This document shows, piece after piece, positions 1 to 12,188 of a stretch of 64,000 nucleotides of DNA. How positions within the stretch are numbered: the stretch's first letter is position 1; each line of letters starts with the position of its first letter. The translations under genes and the position numbers were made by a program. Under the pieces are notes generated by a model. That model saw nothing but the letters and a program-made list of their open reading frames with translations. It had not been told where the DNA came from and ran no database searches. The stretch is from Pteria penguin. Taxonomy: Eukaryota; Mollusca; Bivalvia; Pterioida; Pteriidae. The DNA lies in NCBI GenBank assembly GCA_035048485.1, contig CM068581.1:8693430-8757429 (forward strand), given 5' to 3'.

Positions 1-1554
1 AAAACGACCATATATGATCCATAATGAAGAAATCAACAACTTTGAACCAGACTTGTTTACATTTTGTGTACAATATGGCGGCAAGTACATGTTTCAAGAT
101 GTTGAATTAAACTTTATTTTCATTTCATTTTCTTTGCTCAAATGCCATAACAAACTTTCATGTCCTGTCTCAGAATATACATGAGCATACTTAACATGAC
201 TCTTAGGAGACAGTGTGCCCACACACATGTAAGTTGACGGATACAATAAGTAGAAAGATAATCATTTACATTGAAAAGAACTTAATCTAATACATAAAAG
301 GCGAAAAATTACCATTGTAATTGATGGCATCAATATCTTTATTTGCAATTCTAGAGGAAAAATAATTAAAACTCGCTTCTCATTTATCACGATCGACCAC
401 GATAAAACATTTTTTAAAACACTCCAAGGGGCATTTTCAGTAAAAGTGAACAAATTGACTTTGACAACTATTCTGATTTCAGCAAATAAGAATTTCGTGT
501 AACTTCAGTTTTCAATACCTGTACAAATAAATTAGTCAGTTGACTTTCCAACTGAAAAGAAAAATAAAACCTTAATTTAGAATTTGAATAAGTGTAATAC
601 GTGAACATCCTTGAAGACAAGTTTGAACGAGGGGTTATATTTTAAGTCGTCTCTGGAGTCAAACAAATAGTCGTTTGGTTCTAAATCTACAACCTTTGTT
701 CCGGAAATTTTATAAACTCTATGTTTTACATTTCATTTTGACGATTTTATTCTTCGTGCGTAATACCTCTTAAAAGTCACTCTTAGGTTTATATTATGTG
801 GTTTTATGTTGGCAAACCTTGGGTGTTCTATTGCATTACAATGTATTTGAAAATAGTTTTGCCTGTTATTTTTCCAATCATATTTCATCTGTATGTAGAA
901 TGAATTTATATTTCTGATTACACTTTGGTATTTGGTAATGATTTCCATAATATATGCCTCTATATCTACCCTATATGATATATTTCTATGATATATAATA
1001 TTTCTATAATATCTACATGTACACAGTGCTAGACCCATAAAAACTCACATTAAGTTCAATTGCACGTGGGAACATAATTCTTGGAGAGGACAGGAGCTTA
1101 TTATTAATATAGACAGACTTTCTGAATGTTACTCCTTGTATCATAATCAACAGTGAAGACTACACAGCTAGTGCAGTACATTCCGTCAAGTTACACTGAT
1201 TAAAACAATATCATTTATTTCGATACATACAAAACCTGATTATAATAATAACATTCATACTTTATTGTTCAATAATGTTCATATCTAAGGTGATGATTAT
1301 GAATGAAAATGACAAATGGCTTTCATTGCTCTGACTTAATGTTACTTTATAACGTATGCGAAATTAGAACAGATGTGGCTTTTATATAATAACAAATGTA
1401 AAGCATAAATTTAACAAAATATCACAATGAATAAGAAAATTAATACTGTGTTGATTTTCTCTTGCGCATAACTGTAATATTATTATTAATTATTCTCATC
1501 GATTCTAAATCAAAGATTACTTAAGTGGGATAAAGATCATTCTATAATAACGGA
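1..1554. other. AT-rich single-copy DNA, nothing recognised
   Basis: I found no exon, RNA gene or repeat in this stretch. A 101-codon minus-strand frame at 733-1038 has no recognisable motif and the amino-acid bias expected of AT-rich DNA. Confidence 0.5.
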
Positions 1555-2924
1555 TGCGTAATTTGGCTTTAGATCAATTTCCGGTCTTCTTCAGGGAGAA
1601 ATTTTATCACCGATACTATGTTCCTTCTATGTAAAGGATTTTGAAATACATTTGCTGAGCGAAATTTGCACTTCAATTGAAATCAACTTAATTAATTTAT
1701 TTCTTATCATGTATGCAGATGGCACGGTACTTCTTGCTGAAACTCCTGAAGACATACAGTGTATTTTAAACTCCTGAAGACATACAGTGTATTTTAAACT
1801 CCTGAAGACATACAGTGTATTTTAAACTCGCTTTCTGATTATTATCAGGCGTGGAATCTTACTTTAAACACAGATAATACGAAAATTATCATGCATGATA
1901 TTTAGAAATGGCGGAAGAGTGAAAGAAAATGAGAGACAGGTGTATAACAATTGTGAATTGTAAATGAGTTTAATTATCTTGGCCTGTTACTTAACTACAA
2001 TGGTAAATTTACAAAAACACAACAGCAGCCAGCTGATCAAGGAAAAAAGCACTCTTTAGTATCAGTAGTAAACTCAATAACTTCTTTTTCAATATCAAGA
2101 CATAAATTAATGTTCAATTTTTGATGCGTACGTAAACAGCATTCTTTCATATGTATCAGAGGTGTGGATTTTTTTTTTACAAAGGTGATGATATCGGAAA
2201 AGTACATTTAATGTTTTGTAAAGGAGTTCTTGGTCTGAAGAGACACGTTAGCAACAAACGTGTATTTTTTACAGAGTAGATTTTCATGTTATATATTCAG
2301 GAAAATGAAGTAATCAAATATTGGCTAAAATTAAGAAAAACAGAGAATGGTATTCTAAAAGCCTGTTACGAAGATATAGTAAATGAAAATGATAAATGGA
2401 TTGAAGTATCAGAGCAGAATTGGATATATTGGGATTAATCTTTCTATGATACAATAATATTTGAATTTTGTGTGCTTATATGATAATAAAACAGAGACTT
2501 AAAAATATTTTTATTAAAGAAATAAGGCCAGAAATCGATGTCATAGCAAAAACAATCACTACCTGTAAAAATTCGAGAAATGATAACTAAATTTAGAATT
2601 TTTGGAAATAATCATAACAGGAAATGGAAGATACTTACATGTTAATAGAAATGAGGGTAAATGTGTATTATGTAACATGAATGAGATAGAAGATGAATAT
2701 CATTTTATACTTCAATGTCCAGTTTATGAAACAGTAACAAAACAGTATAACAAAAGGTATTATTGTCGTAATAGCGGTGTTTTAAAGTTAAATAAATTAC
2801 TTCGTACTGAAAATATTAAAGAGTTAAGGTGACTGGGTAAATTCTTGGTAGAAACTAATAATATTCGTGATAAATTATCTCCAAATGGACCTTATAGTCT
2901 AAAATATTGTTTATTTGATTTTTA
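1555..2924 (+). pseudogene. Decayed non-LTR retrotransposon (LINE) ORF2 fragment: reverse transcriptase 3' half and C-terminal zinc motif
   Basis: Translated segments in shifting + frames match LINE reverse transcriptase. SISGLLQGEILSPILCSFYV (near 1,575-1,635) corresponds to the conserved GxxQGxxLSP block. YADGTVLLAETPED (1,712-1,753) is the catalytic-motif block with the second Asp replaced by Gly. WNLTLNTDNTKII follows near 1,852. The C-terminal part at 2,602-2,832 carries C-x2-C-x9-H-x4-C followed by PVY, the zinc-ribbon-like end of many LINE ORF2 proteins. Multiple stops, frameshifts and a 28-bp triplication show it is dead. The 5' half is missing. Confidence 0.88.
1743..1826 (+). repeat. 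28-bp segment repeated three times inside the LINE fragment
   Basis: Three perfect tandem copies beginning CTCCTGAAGACATACAG start at 1,743, 1,771 and 1,799. Since 28 is not divisible by three, the expansion breaks the reverse-transcriptase frame immediately after the YADG block. Identical copies imply a recent event in an already dead element. Confidence 0.95.
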
Positions 2925-3744
2925 AGTTATACCACTGATATATGCCTACTTCTTCTGTCAATTAATTACATGTAAATTTGCACTAGTTGTGAAAAAGCAA
3001 CAAATTTAACTGTATACATATGTAGTTGTAATTGTATCTCATATATATTTCGATATACGGAATAAAATAAACTGGACTGTAATAAAACAAATATGGAATA
3101 AAACAAATTTCTTCTCTCGTATACATTATGTTAATGATTTATAGATATAATACATGCCACACTTGAGATTTTAAGTTTTACCTATCTAGAGGCTTTGATG
3201 GAGACATCATCAAGCCATGATTACAGTTATCTGAAAATTTATCTAGCATTTAACTAATCGCATCATTTTACGTACTAAACCGCCCTTTCAACCCTTTGAA
3301 ATTGGAGTGTTCTCCACATGCTCCCGTCCCTGCGTCTCTATCTTTTACATGAAATCTGACTCGACAGGCAGTGAACAGGTAAACCGCCGAGTCGCAGATT
3401 GACCGTTTTTGAACATATTATGAATATCTTTGTGCTTCGTCGGAGACCTAGGGCGATAATTGTTTATATTGACTCTCCATTTGATGGTATCACTAACGAT
3501 TCTTCAATGTGTGCATGAAGACAAGTTCATGTTCTTTTGTCGGCGTTCAGTCATTAGCTTTGATTTTAGTGGTTTATACATGTCAAAATGAAAGCGCTGA
3601 CGTCTCCAATAGCGTAAGAAACATGAATGAGATCAATATGACGTGCTATGGAATACACTTATACAATCATCATAAATCTCACACACTGTATAACATGTAA
3701 TTCGCAAGACTGAAAAGGTGGTTTCTGGTCTTTAAATTTTAAAA
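2925..3744. other. AT-rich DNA following the LINE; nothing coding
   Basis: AATAAAATAAA near 3,060-3,070 may be the remnant of the LINE 3' tail. A 63-codon frame at 3,509-3,700 starts with a hydrophobic stretch but has no family resemblance and I do not call it. Confidence 0.4.
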
Positions 3745-3755
3745 CTATATATATA

Positions 3756-3852
<97 letters not shown>

Positions 3853-3858
3853 TATATA

Positions 3859-3952
<94 letters not shown>
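3745..3952. repeat. AT dinucleotide microsatellite with ACAC interruption
   Basis: About 200 bases of alternating AT, interrupted at 3,841-3,862 by TACACACACACATATATATATTT-like sequence. It generates a spurious Ile/Tyr-repeat open frame on the minus strand. Confidence 0.97.
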
Positions 3953-3953
<1 letters not shown>

Positions 3954-6455
3954 TGATTGTGCAGATACACATCATTAAAATGCTTCTCCAATGATACACA
4001 AGACCAAAGTTGTGAAAGTCCAATACATGTACAGCAAATTCATTACCACTAAATAGGTAAAGTCGAAGTCCATCTGCGGTCTCAACTCAAATAAGACAAA
4101 TTAGGGTTTATTATGTACTTAATATGCCGTTATATCAATCTGTTCATTCATCGAAGCAGGCAAATGAGTGAAATGTTTGGATATATAAAGCGAATTTATA
4201 GTTTGTGTCATGAATACCAATGTGTAGTGCGTTTGAATCGTCGGTAGACAGGATACTTTCCGTCTTTTAATAAATTATAATAACTATTCATGCTGTATGT
4301 CGAATATGTTTCTAATTTTTCTACATCACTATGAGCATTTACTATTATTTTTTTCAAATATTAACAATTTTTATCTTCATATATACATACAAAATTTTCC
4401 ATATTTGATTAAATGTAATACAGCAAGTGCGTTTGTTCAATTGTGTCATGAACGGTTCCATGTCTACATATAGTACAAGAGTACATATCAATCAAAAATA
4501 TGTTATAAGAACCTTCAATTTCGCAAAAGAAACTCTGTCCAGTCAGTCAAACGTACTACACGCTATTGATTTCACAATTCATCTAATGGATTACCACAAG
4601 TAATGGTTCAAGTCTGCGTGTCTCACCACAATATGACTACTTCTCCCTCCATTTTTATTTCTGCCAAGATTTGTACTGTTCACGTTCCATGCATTGTATT
4701 TTAACTTTTTCTCTTTTCACCTATGACATTTTAAGAATGAATAGGGATATTATCATATGTATAATATCGGTAGTTTGTAAAAATTCCCGTGAAAATATGG
4801 CTTAGATTTGAATTGAAAAGTAAAAGTAGCATTTTGGAAAACCCGAATTTTAATCAACAATATAGAGCACAATGTCATGAAAACTCACAGAGATAATATA
4901 CTCGGAACATTTTAATGGTCTGTAATTAATTCTGAAAATTATTCATACGTATGGAATTTATAAAATTTCCTTCTTCTATAGACCTTCGATGTAGTTCTTT
5001 ATTTCATGTGACAGACGGGATAAGATTCGTCAACCTCGCGACAGTTTAATGATGACCTGTATGTGAAGGGATTCCCAAAGGCGCAATAGTACACCTTAAC
5101 TTATTTGAATTTTTTAAAGAAAGAAATCGATAGAGAACCCCTATTAAGAAGATCAAAATTAGAAATTATCTTTCAAGTCGAAGATTCAAGAGGTCTAACA
5201 TTGACGTGACTGACATTTGTATTCTTTGAAATTTAATTCGATTACCTAAAGCTGAAATGCCTTAAAATTCATAATGACAAAGTGATAACCGGGCTAGTTT
5301 GTCTTTGATTATAGCGCATTTGTCGTTTACTTTCACTTTAAAAGAAATTCAGCGGTTGCGATGTCACTTGCTTGTCAATTCAGAAGTGATATTCTTTGTT
5401 TGAGAATCAAAATGTTTGCATTTAGTCATTGGTGTTACATATTTAAGAAGAGTAATTGACTGAGCTGTCTTTTATTTGAGGTCTCTTACCTTACCTTTAG
5501 CAGAAAAAAAGTTAAGTGAAATGGGTGGATACGAGATCTACTGATTTGTCGTCAAGTGGAGACCACCGACGTATAATATTTGGCAGAATGTTTGCAATGT
5601 GTATGATATTTGGTCGAGTGTTTCCCGTGTGTATAATATATGCTTTGGTGCCTTATTCAACGGTTGATATAGTAATATTTATGGCCAATAGATTTCAACG
5701 TTGTATTTAAAGTTGAATTACAAGAATAACATGAGACCTGCCTGTATTTTATTGCTTGCATGAGTGTATGCGTTTTTATATATAAATCATAGTTATAACA
5801 CTGAAAGCAGTGCATTCCCACAGTGATACATATTAATGTATTTTATATAAGGAATCAGTATAGCCTTAATTGAAAAACAAAATCCTTCAAAACAAAAACT
5901 ATAACTCTTAAAAAATGTGTATTGTTTACCGCATTATTGTCGCGTGATTCTATGTCTATCAAAGAATAACAAAGCATAGATTGTAAATAAAGGAATGAAT
6001 TTTAAGTCTTCCTGTGATAGAATCCTTAGTTAGCCATCCTTCTGTCCACTTAAACACCTGCGTTTTTAAGAGGATCATCTCTCCCTTTCAAAAATGGGTA
6101 ATATTGTGATGAAAAAGCTAAAGCGTCGCACCTCCCTGATTGTGTCTACATACCATCCTTTGTCAGGTAAGATCATCTCACTCAAACACATAGACTTTAC
6201 ACAGACTTCAGCCTTGTACTCTAATCTTTGCTTAGGCGCTGTCGTTGAAAAATTAAAGAAGATCAGAATCCCCTTTAAAAGAGATTGAAAATCAAATGTT
6301 GCACACGATTTAGACTACCTTTGTCTAGACTTTTCGTTTTGTCATGGATTAAAATTGATGACAGTGATCTGTGTGGTCTTTTGATGATCGCCTAACTCTT
6401 AATTAAATATCTACCTTAAGTATTCATTAGTCAAATAAGTCATGAATTTTTTTTG

Positions 6456-6456
<1 letters not shown>
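3953..6456. other. AT-rich single-copy DNA, nothing recognised
   Basis: No coding, RNA or repeat signature could be supported. Short open frames (5,516-5,710; 6,094-6,288) lack splice context or motifs. Confidence 0.5.

Positions 6457-6536
<80 letters not shown>
6457..6536. repeat. AT dinucleotide microsatellite
   Basis: An uninterrupted alternating AT run of about 80 bases. Confidence 0.97.
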
Positions 6537-6542
<6 letters not shown>

Positions 6543-8172
6543 ATTTATTTATATATAAGCTATTGGAGAGATAAACTATGCCTGTACTTTTACTGTTCAT
6601 ACCATGACTAAACTACAAATAATTTAAAAACATATTTCCTATAGCGGTAAGAACATCCCATACTTATTTCAGAATGCCACAGTATATATTAAGTTTTAAA
6701 AATAAACATGATATGATGACAGTGCTTATACAAATACTTTGAATATTTTAGAGGTAGTCGTACAAGAGATATAAGTTCTATCCCATACAGTATGGGTTAA
6801 GTATCCTGTTACAACCCTATTGACTCGTATCGTTTTGTATAGTAATGCCATAAAGTCAAAGAGAAAGCGTAAAAAAAATCTGTAATAAGTTGAAAATAAA
6901 TACTCGGCTTTTAGACATATCCTTTCTTTAAACAAACGTCACGTCCATTCGTAAACAGTTATAAATGTACACATTGATCGGAAATCAGTGGAGGGCAATT
7001 CTCTACATACAGTAGCCGAGTTGACTGGTCGGTCATATAGGTAGATATAGGTCACTGAAGTGTTCTGCCAATGATTTCGTCTAAAGACTCGAAACTTAAA
7101 TATTTAATTTACCTCTTAAGTTAATATTAGATGTATTTTATTTCTTAAGACGTATTTACTTTTCATTATTTTAAATCAGTCAGTGAAAGTTAAGTTTTCA
7201 AAATTTGCCAGAATCTTACACAGCTGTAAAAAAGTCATAATTAAACGTGACGATATACTTAAGTAAACACACAAACTTACAGAGGCCTCACGGAGAATCT
7301 TCAACATCATAAAAAGAAGAGTGGTATCAAAGCAAAAATTTGTCAATCAATATTGTGAAAGTTGATTGCTCGACACTCGAAGTAAACAACCCATGCATTC
7401 AATACAAAATCCTGTGGGGTCTTTGCTTGAATTTGTTAAAGGATACACAGTTTATAGACGTAAAAAGCTCAACTAAACAATATTTGTTGGAAAAAAAACC
7501 CATTTTCTACTGTCTCAACAATGCACAGAGCCTGCTCTTTTGTTTGAAATAATGGATACCGGTGCCAATAATCATGAATATAAAATGTATGAGTTATTTT
7601 GAATTCCATAACCATGTTGCAACGCCACATTTTACGAATGCCACATATCGATTGTCCAAAAATATATACATTAGCAGATTACGTGGGTAACTTACAAGGG
7701 ACGGTACGAAACAAGACCAGCGCAACAGACTGTAGCTACTGTAGAATAATTTTACAATTGTCGTATGCTTGAGTGTTTACACTAACGTGGTATAGTGATT
7801 TTGAGCTGGCACCTGACCACCCAGACGATCTGAAGTGATTGGTAAGTATAGGACAGACGATTGTGAGAATCATAATGGACGAGCACAATACTCCTCCAAC
7901 TTCACAATACACTAGTCAACACTTCACCCTATTGTCATTAATGACCCTAATTGTTTCCGACATCCAGTTGCGATTCGAATAAAGTCACCAAAAGTTTAGT
8001 ATAGTGATCGACAAGCGCAGACGACAAGTTCGAGTCAAACTTCAAAATGTCATGCTGATCACGAACAAAGGAAGTTCGGAACTGCTTTATTATTTCTTAG
8101 CCACGAATATATACGTCTCCTTGTAGTATTATTCAATTGAAAGTGTAGATATTTCGAGAATTCCGATAATCT
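6537..8172. other. Single-copy DNA, nothing recognised
   Basis: The part from 7,670 to 8,100 is less AT-rich than its surroundings but shows no exon or repeat that I can identify. Confidence 0.45.
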
Positions 8173-8295
8173 GACATTAGTGTCGTTTTCTAACTTTGAA
8201 TTTTTGTAATTTAAAGTGAACAAATTCAAAGTGATCACATGAATATGTGCTCACTTTAAATTACAAAAAAGTTAAAGTTAGAAAAGGACATTAGT
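8173..8295. mobile_element. Small foldback MITE with 9-bp target site duplication
   Basis: Two direct copies of GACATTAGT (8,173-8,181 and 8,287-8,295) bracket a 105-bp insert whose ends are inverted repeats of about 35 bases. The left arm begins near 8,186 with TTTTCTAACTTTGAATTTTT, and the right arm is its complement with a few mismatches. A 9-bp duplication and long inverted repeats are typical of Mutator-like non-autonomous elements; that assignment is inference. No coding capacity. Confidence 0.85.
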
Positions 8296-8429
8296 ATACA
8301 AGTCTGTATTCATCGTCTACAAAATCAAAGCAGTTTACTGTTCATTGTCGACAAAATCCGAGCTGTTTACTGTTCCAACATTTTACATTTTGCCATATGG
8401 TTAAGTCAGCACTGTAATATGAATATAAC

Positions 8430-8690
8430 ACCCTTCATGGTATCTTACTTATTTTGTATTATGAATATTACATCCATCATGGTAGCTTATTAATTGCAAA
8501 TCAGGACTTTTACGCCCTTCATGGCATCTTTATTATTTTGTATCATAAATATTATACCTCATATGGTATCTTATTCATTATGTATCATGAATATTACATG
8601 TACGTCCGTCATGGTATCTTTTTTATTTTGTATCATGAATATTACATTCATCATTGTATCATACTCATTTTATCTGTACATGTAGTTATG
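8430..8690. repeat. Degenerate ~50-60-bp minisatellite
   Basis: Five diverged copies share CATGGTATCTT and TTTTGTATCATGAATATTACA blocks. Copy length varies because of small insertions. Confidence 0.8.
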
Positions 8691-8997
8691 GCTTGTTATT
8701 CAAGAACGCTTACATCCCCTTTCGTAGTTCTTATACTGCTTTTCTATGAATCAATGAATGCTTAAATTCTATAGATCTTTTTGTACATTTCATTCTCCGT
8801 TACTGATTTATGTTTAAATTACTACAACATTTAAACCATTGTATGCAGTATGCACTTTTGATGTTTGCCTTTAGATCTGATGAGAGTGTATTATTCTATC
8901 CATGTCAGTGTTTGGTAACAAAATATAAATAGTTAAGTCCATGTACCCTATATGTATATCCTCGTCAATTACCCCATTACATGTCACCAGACCACCT

Positions 8998-9243
8998 CTA
9001 CATCTCCACCCCCGATTTTCTACTCAAATAGGTAACAAAAATACAATTTGATTGATCCAGTATGATGCAAATTCCTGTGGCTGACAATGACTTGTTGACC
9101 ATATTTACTTTAGCCATCATATCGTCTGAATCATCAGAGGAGAACAATAAGACTGACCGAAATATCTCTCTCACACACACCTTGGCAAGGACACCGGATA
9201 TCTGACATGAAGAAAAACACAACATCACGACTGGCAAAAGCAT
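8998..9243 (-). CDS. Unidentified 81-codon open frame with hydrophobic N-terminus (doubtful)
   Basis: The minus-strand frame starts MLLPVVMLCFSS and continues to a region that could be read as a signal peptide (about residues 1-20, ending GVLA), followed by an Asp/Ser-rich stretch SSDDSDDM and two later Cys. I recognise no family. It has no in-frame neighbouring exon, no clear promoter or polyadenylation signal, and its length is expected by chance in 64 kb. I list it only because it is one of few non-repetitive frames here with a plausible secretory start. Confidence 0.12.
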   Translation of the reverse strand: MLLPVVMLCFSSCQISGVLAKVCVREIFRSVLLFSSDDSDDMMAKVNMVNKSLSATGICIILDQSNCIFVTYLSRKSGVEM

Positions 9244-9330
9244 CTTTATTTTGGACAGGTGTCAATGAGCGTAGCCATAATTGTGGTCAGTGAGATCTTC
9301 AAGTATATATCCTTTGTGTAATGAGAATCA

Positions 9331-10383
9331 CACTGGGCCTAGTGTTATGTCTGATTGTGGTGTTACACTGGATCTAACATTGTATGATTGTAGTGTTGCA
9401 ATAGGCCTAACATCGGCTGATTGTGGTGTTACACTGGGCTTAACATCGTGTCTGATTGTGGTGTTACAATAGGCCGAACATCCAATCTGATTAAAACTAT
9501 ATCTTTATTCCGCTTCTCTCTTTGTCAAATTACGGATAAAGATCTGGAAACCCCGTAAATGGTCATGTTCTGGTGAACCCTGATGATGTTTCAGTCACCG
9601 AGAACGTTTTTTTTTTACCATAGCCAATCAATGACTTAGCTATGCACGTGATAGTGACGCAATATGTAACAAACACTGTTCAAAAACTACCTTGTGGGTC
9701 TGGCACGCAGTGGATGTTAATTTCATTCCTAGGAATTTGTAGGCGATCCACTGATTGGCTGAAAATCAGAGTTCACAAGAACATGACCCCATACGGAGTT
9801 TCGCCAGATCTTTATACGCAATGGGACAAATAGAGAAGCGGAATAAAGATATGATTTTTTAAATCAGATTGGCCTAACATCGTGGCTGATTGTGGTGTTA
9901 CATTGGGCCTAACATCGTGTCTGATTTTGGTATTACAATAGGCCTAATATCGTGTATGATTGTGGTGTTACGCATCGTGTCTGATTGTGGTGTTTTAATA
10001 GGCCAAACATCGTGTCTGATTGTGGTGTTACATTGGGCCTAACATCGCGTCTGATTGTAGTGTTGCAATAGGCCTAACATCGTCTGATTGTGGTGGTAAA
10101 CTGGGCTTAACATCATGTCTTATTGTGGTGTTACATTGGGCCTAACATCGTGTCTGATTGTGGTGTTACAATAGGCTTAACATCGTGTCTGATTGTGGTG
10201 TTACACTGGGCTTAACACCGTGTCTGATTGTGGTGTTACAATATGCCTAATATCGTGTTTGAGTGAGGTGTTACAATAGGCCTAACATCGTGTCTGGTTG
10301 TGGTGTTACACTGGGCTTAACATGGTGTCTGAGTGTGTTGTTACACTAGGCCTAACATCCTAACATCGTGTATGAGTGTGTAA
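9331..10383. repeat. 35-bp minisatellite, interrupted by a TIR element
   Basis: Unit of 35 bases with core CTGATTGTGGTGTTACA, in two tracts (9,331-9,481 and 9,873-10,383). Copies carry either CACTGGG or CAATAGG in the same position, and these two forms often alternate, suggesting a 70-bp higher-order unit. Confidence 0.92.
9482..9872. mobile_element. 391-bp long-terminal-inverted-repeat element inserted in the 35-bp minisatellite
   Basis: The left end begins CCAATCTGATTAAAACTATA and the right end is its complement (...AAATCAGATTGG). Inverted similarity continues about 90 bases inward, including ATATCTTTATTCCGCTTCTC and AGATCTTTATNCG blocks. Flanks are CCGAACAT (9,474-9,481) and CCTAACAT (9,873-9,880), a likely 8-bp target duplication with one difference. 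Removing the element and one flank restores a regular minisatellite unit. No transposase frame; non-autonomous. Family unknown, though 8-bp duplications suggest hAT-type transposition. Confidence 0.85.
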
Positions 10384-10599
10384 AACATTTTATATGATAC
10401 CGATACTAAAGAAATCTACGATGAAATTCATTATGTATTTAACTATGCACATAATTGGCAAACAGATGCTGTGTTATCGATAGACAGGTGTAATACAAAT
10501 GAATTATATACTTACATGAAGAAAACTTAAAGTTCTTTATACAATTCCAAGCAGTTACTACAATGCATTGCAAAATATATCAGTAACTTGAACATATTT

Positions 10600-11712
10600 T
10601 GCATCATGGCTCCTTAATGATATATTGTTTTCTATTTATCGATATCTTTGTATCATGGCTCCTCAATGATACCTTGTTTTCTATTTATCTATATCTTTGT
10701 ATCATGGCTCCTCAATGACACATTGTTTTCTATTTATCGATATCTTTGTATCATGGCTTCTCATTGATACATTGTTTTCTATTTATCGATATCTTTGTAT
10801 CATGGCTCCTCGTTGATACATTGTTTTCTATTTATCGATATCTTATCGATATCTTTGTATCATGGCTTCTCATTGATACATTGTTTTCTATTTATCGATA
10901 TCTTTGCATCATGGCTCCTATTGATACATTGTTTTCTATTTATCGATATCTTTGTATCATGGCTCCTCAATGATACATTGTTTTCTATTTATCGATATCT
11001 TTGTATCATGGCTTCTCATTGATACCTTGTTTTCTATTTATCGATATCTTTGTATCATGGCTTCTCATTGATACATTGTTTTTTATTTATCAATATCTTT
11101 GTATCATGGCTCCTCAATGATACATTGTTTTCTATTTATCTATATCTTTGTATCATGGATCCTCACTGATACATTGTTTTCTAATTATCGATATCTTTGT
11201 ATCATGGCTCCTCATTGATACATTGTTTTCTATTTATCGATATCTTTGTATCATGGCTCCTCAATGATACATTGTTTTCTATTTATCGATATCTTTGTAT
11301 CATGGCTTCTCATTGATACCTTGTTTTCTATTTATTTATATCTTTGTATCATGGCTCCTCATTGATACATTGTTTTCTATTTATCGATATCTTTGTATCA
11401 TGGCTTCTCAATGATACATTGTTTTCTATTTATCTATATCTTTGTATCATGGCTCCTCAATGATACATTGTTTTCTGTTTATCGATATCTTTGTATCATG
11501 GCTCCTCATTGATACATTGTTTTCTATTTATCGATATCTTTGTATGATGGCTCCTCATTGATACATTGTTTTCTATTTATCGATATCTTTGTATCATGGC
11601 TCCTCATTGATACATTGTTTTCTATTTATCGATATCTTTGTATCATAGCTTCTCATTGATACATTGTTTTCTATTTATCGATATCTTTGTATCATAGCTT
11701 CTCATTGATACC
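10600..11712. repeat. 49-bp minisatellite, about 22 copies
   Basis: Core TTTTCTATTTATCGATATCT followed by TTGTATCATGGCTCCTCA with period 49. Most copies contain the palindrome ATCGAT. One copy near 10,830-10,853 has an internal duplication of TATCGATATCT. Periodic open frames across it are not coding. Confidence 0.95.
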
Positions 11713-11715
11713 TGG

Positions 11716-12185
11716 CCTGCGTCCCACGTAGACGGCATAAGTCGAAGCCGTATGTAACGGTATGCATTTTCTTTTAAAAGTTTACTCACTACTTCGGGTT
11801 ATCCCATTACATAGACACAAAAAGATCCCTCACTTCTTCGGTTGGGAGTTATGGTCCGGCAACGATTTCGATCAAGTGTGCACTGACCTTGACCTTGAAG
11901 TTATGACCTTGAATCAGGTCATGACACACCCTTGGGTCAAGGACAACAATTGTGTGAAATATTATCTAGATCCGACAAGGGGATAAGAAGTTATGGCCCG
12001 GGCAAAAAAAATTTGCTATGAATGCAATGTGACCTTGGCCTTGAAGATATCATCTTGAGTCAAGGCCATGACACTCTGGGGTCATGTACAACAATTGTGT
12101 GAAATATTATCCAGGTCCGACAAGGGGATAAGAAGTTATGGTCCGGACAATGTTCATCGTTAATGTAAAACAAAACAAAAAAAAC
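11716..12185. repeat. Truncated copy of the half-site-rich interspersed repeat
   Basis: Two diverged internal units (11,880-12,010 and 12,020-12,155) carry GTGACCTTG, AAGGTCATG-like and GTGAAATATTAT blocks shared with the element that follows. Its own right end is missing; the next element begins immediately after a short A-rich linker. Confidence 0.75.
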
Positions 12186-12188
12186 CCC

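Noticed and set aside
3659..3991. Ile/Tyr-repeat protein frame (also near 13,879, 45,646 and 61,430)
   Set aside because: Translation of an AT dinucleotide microsatellite.
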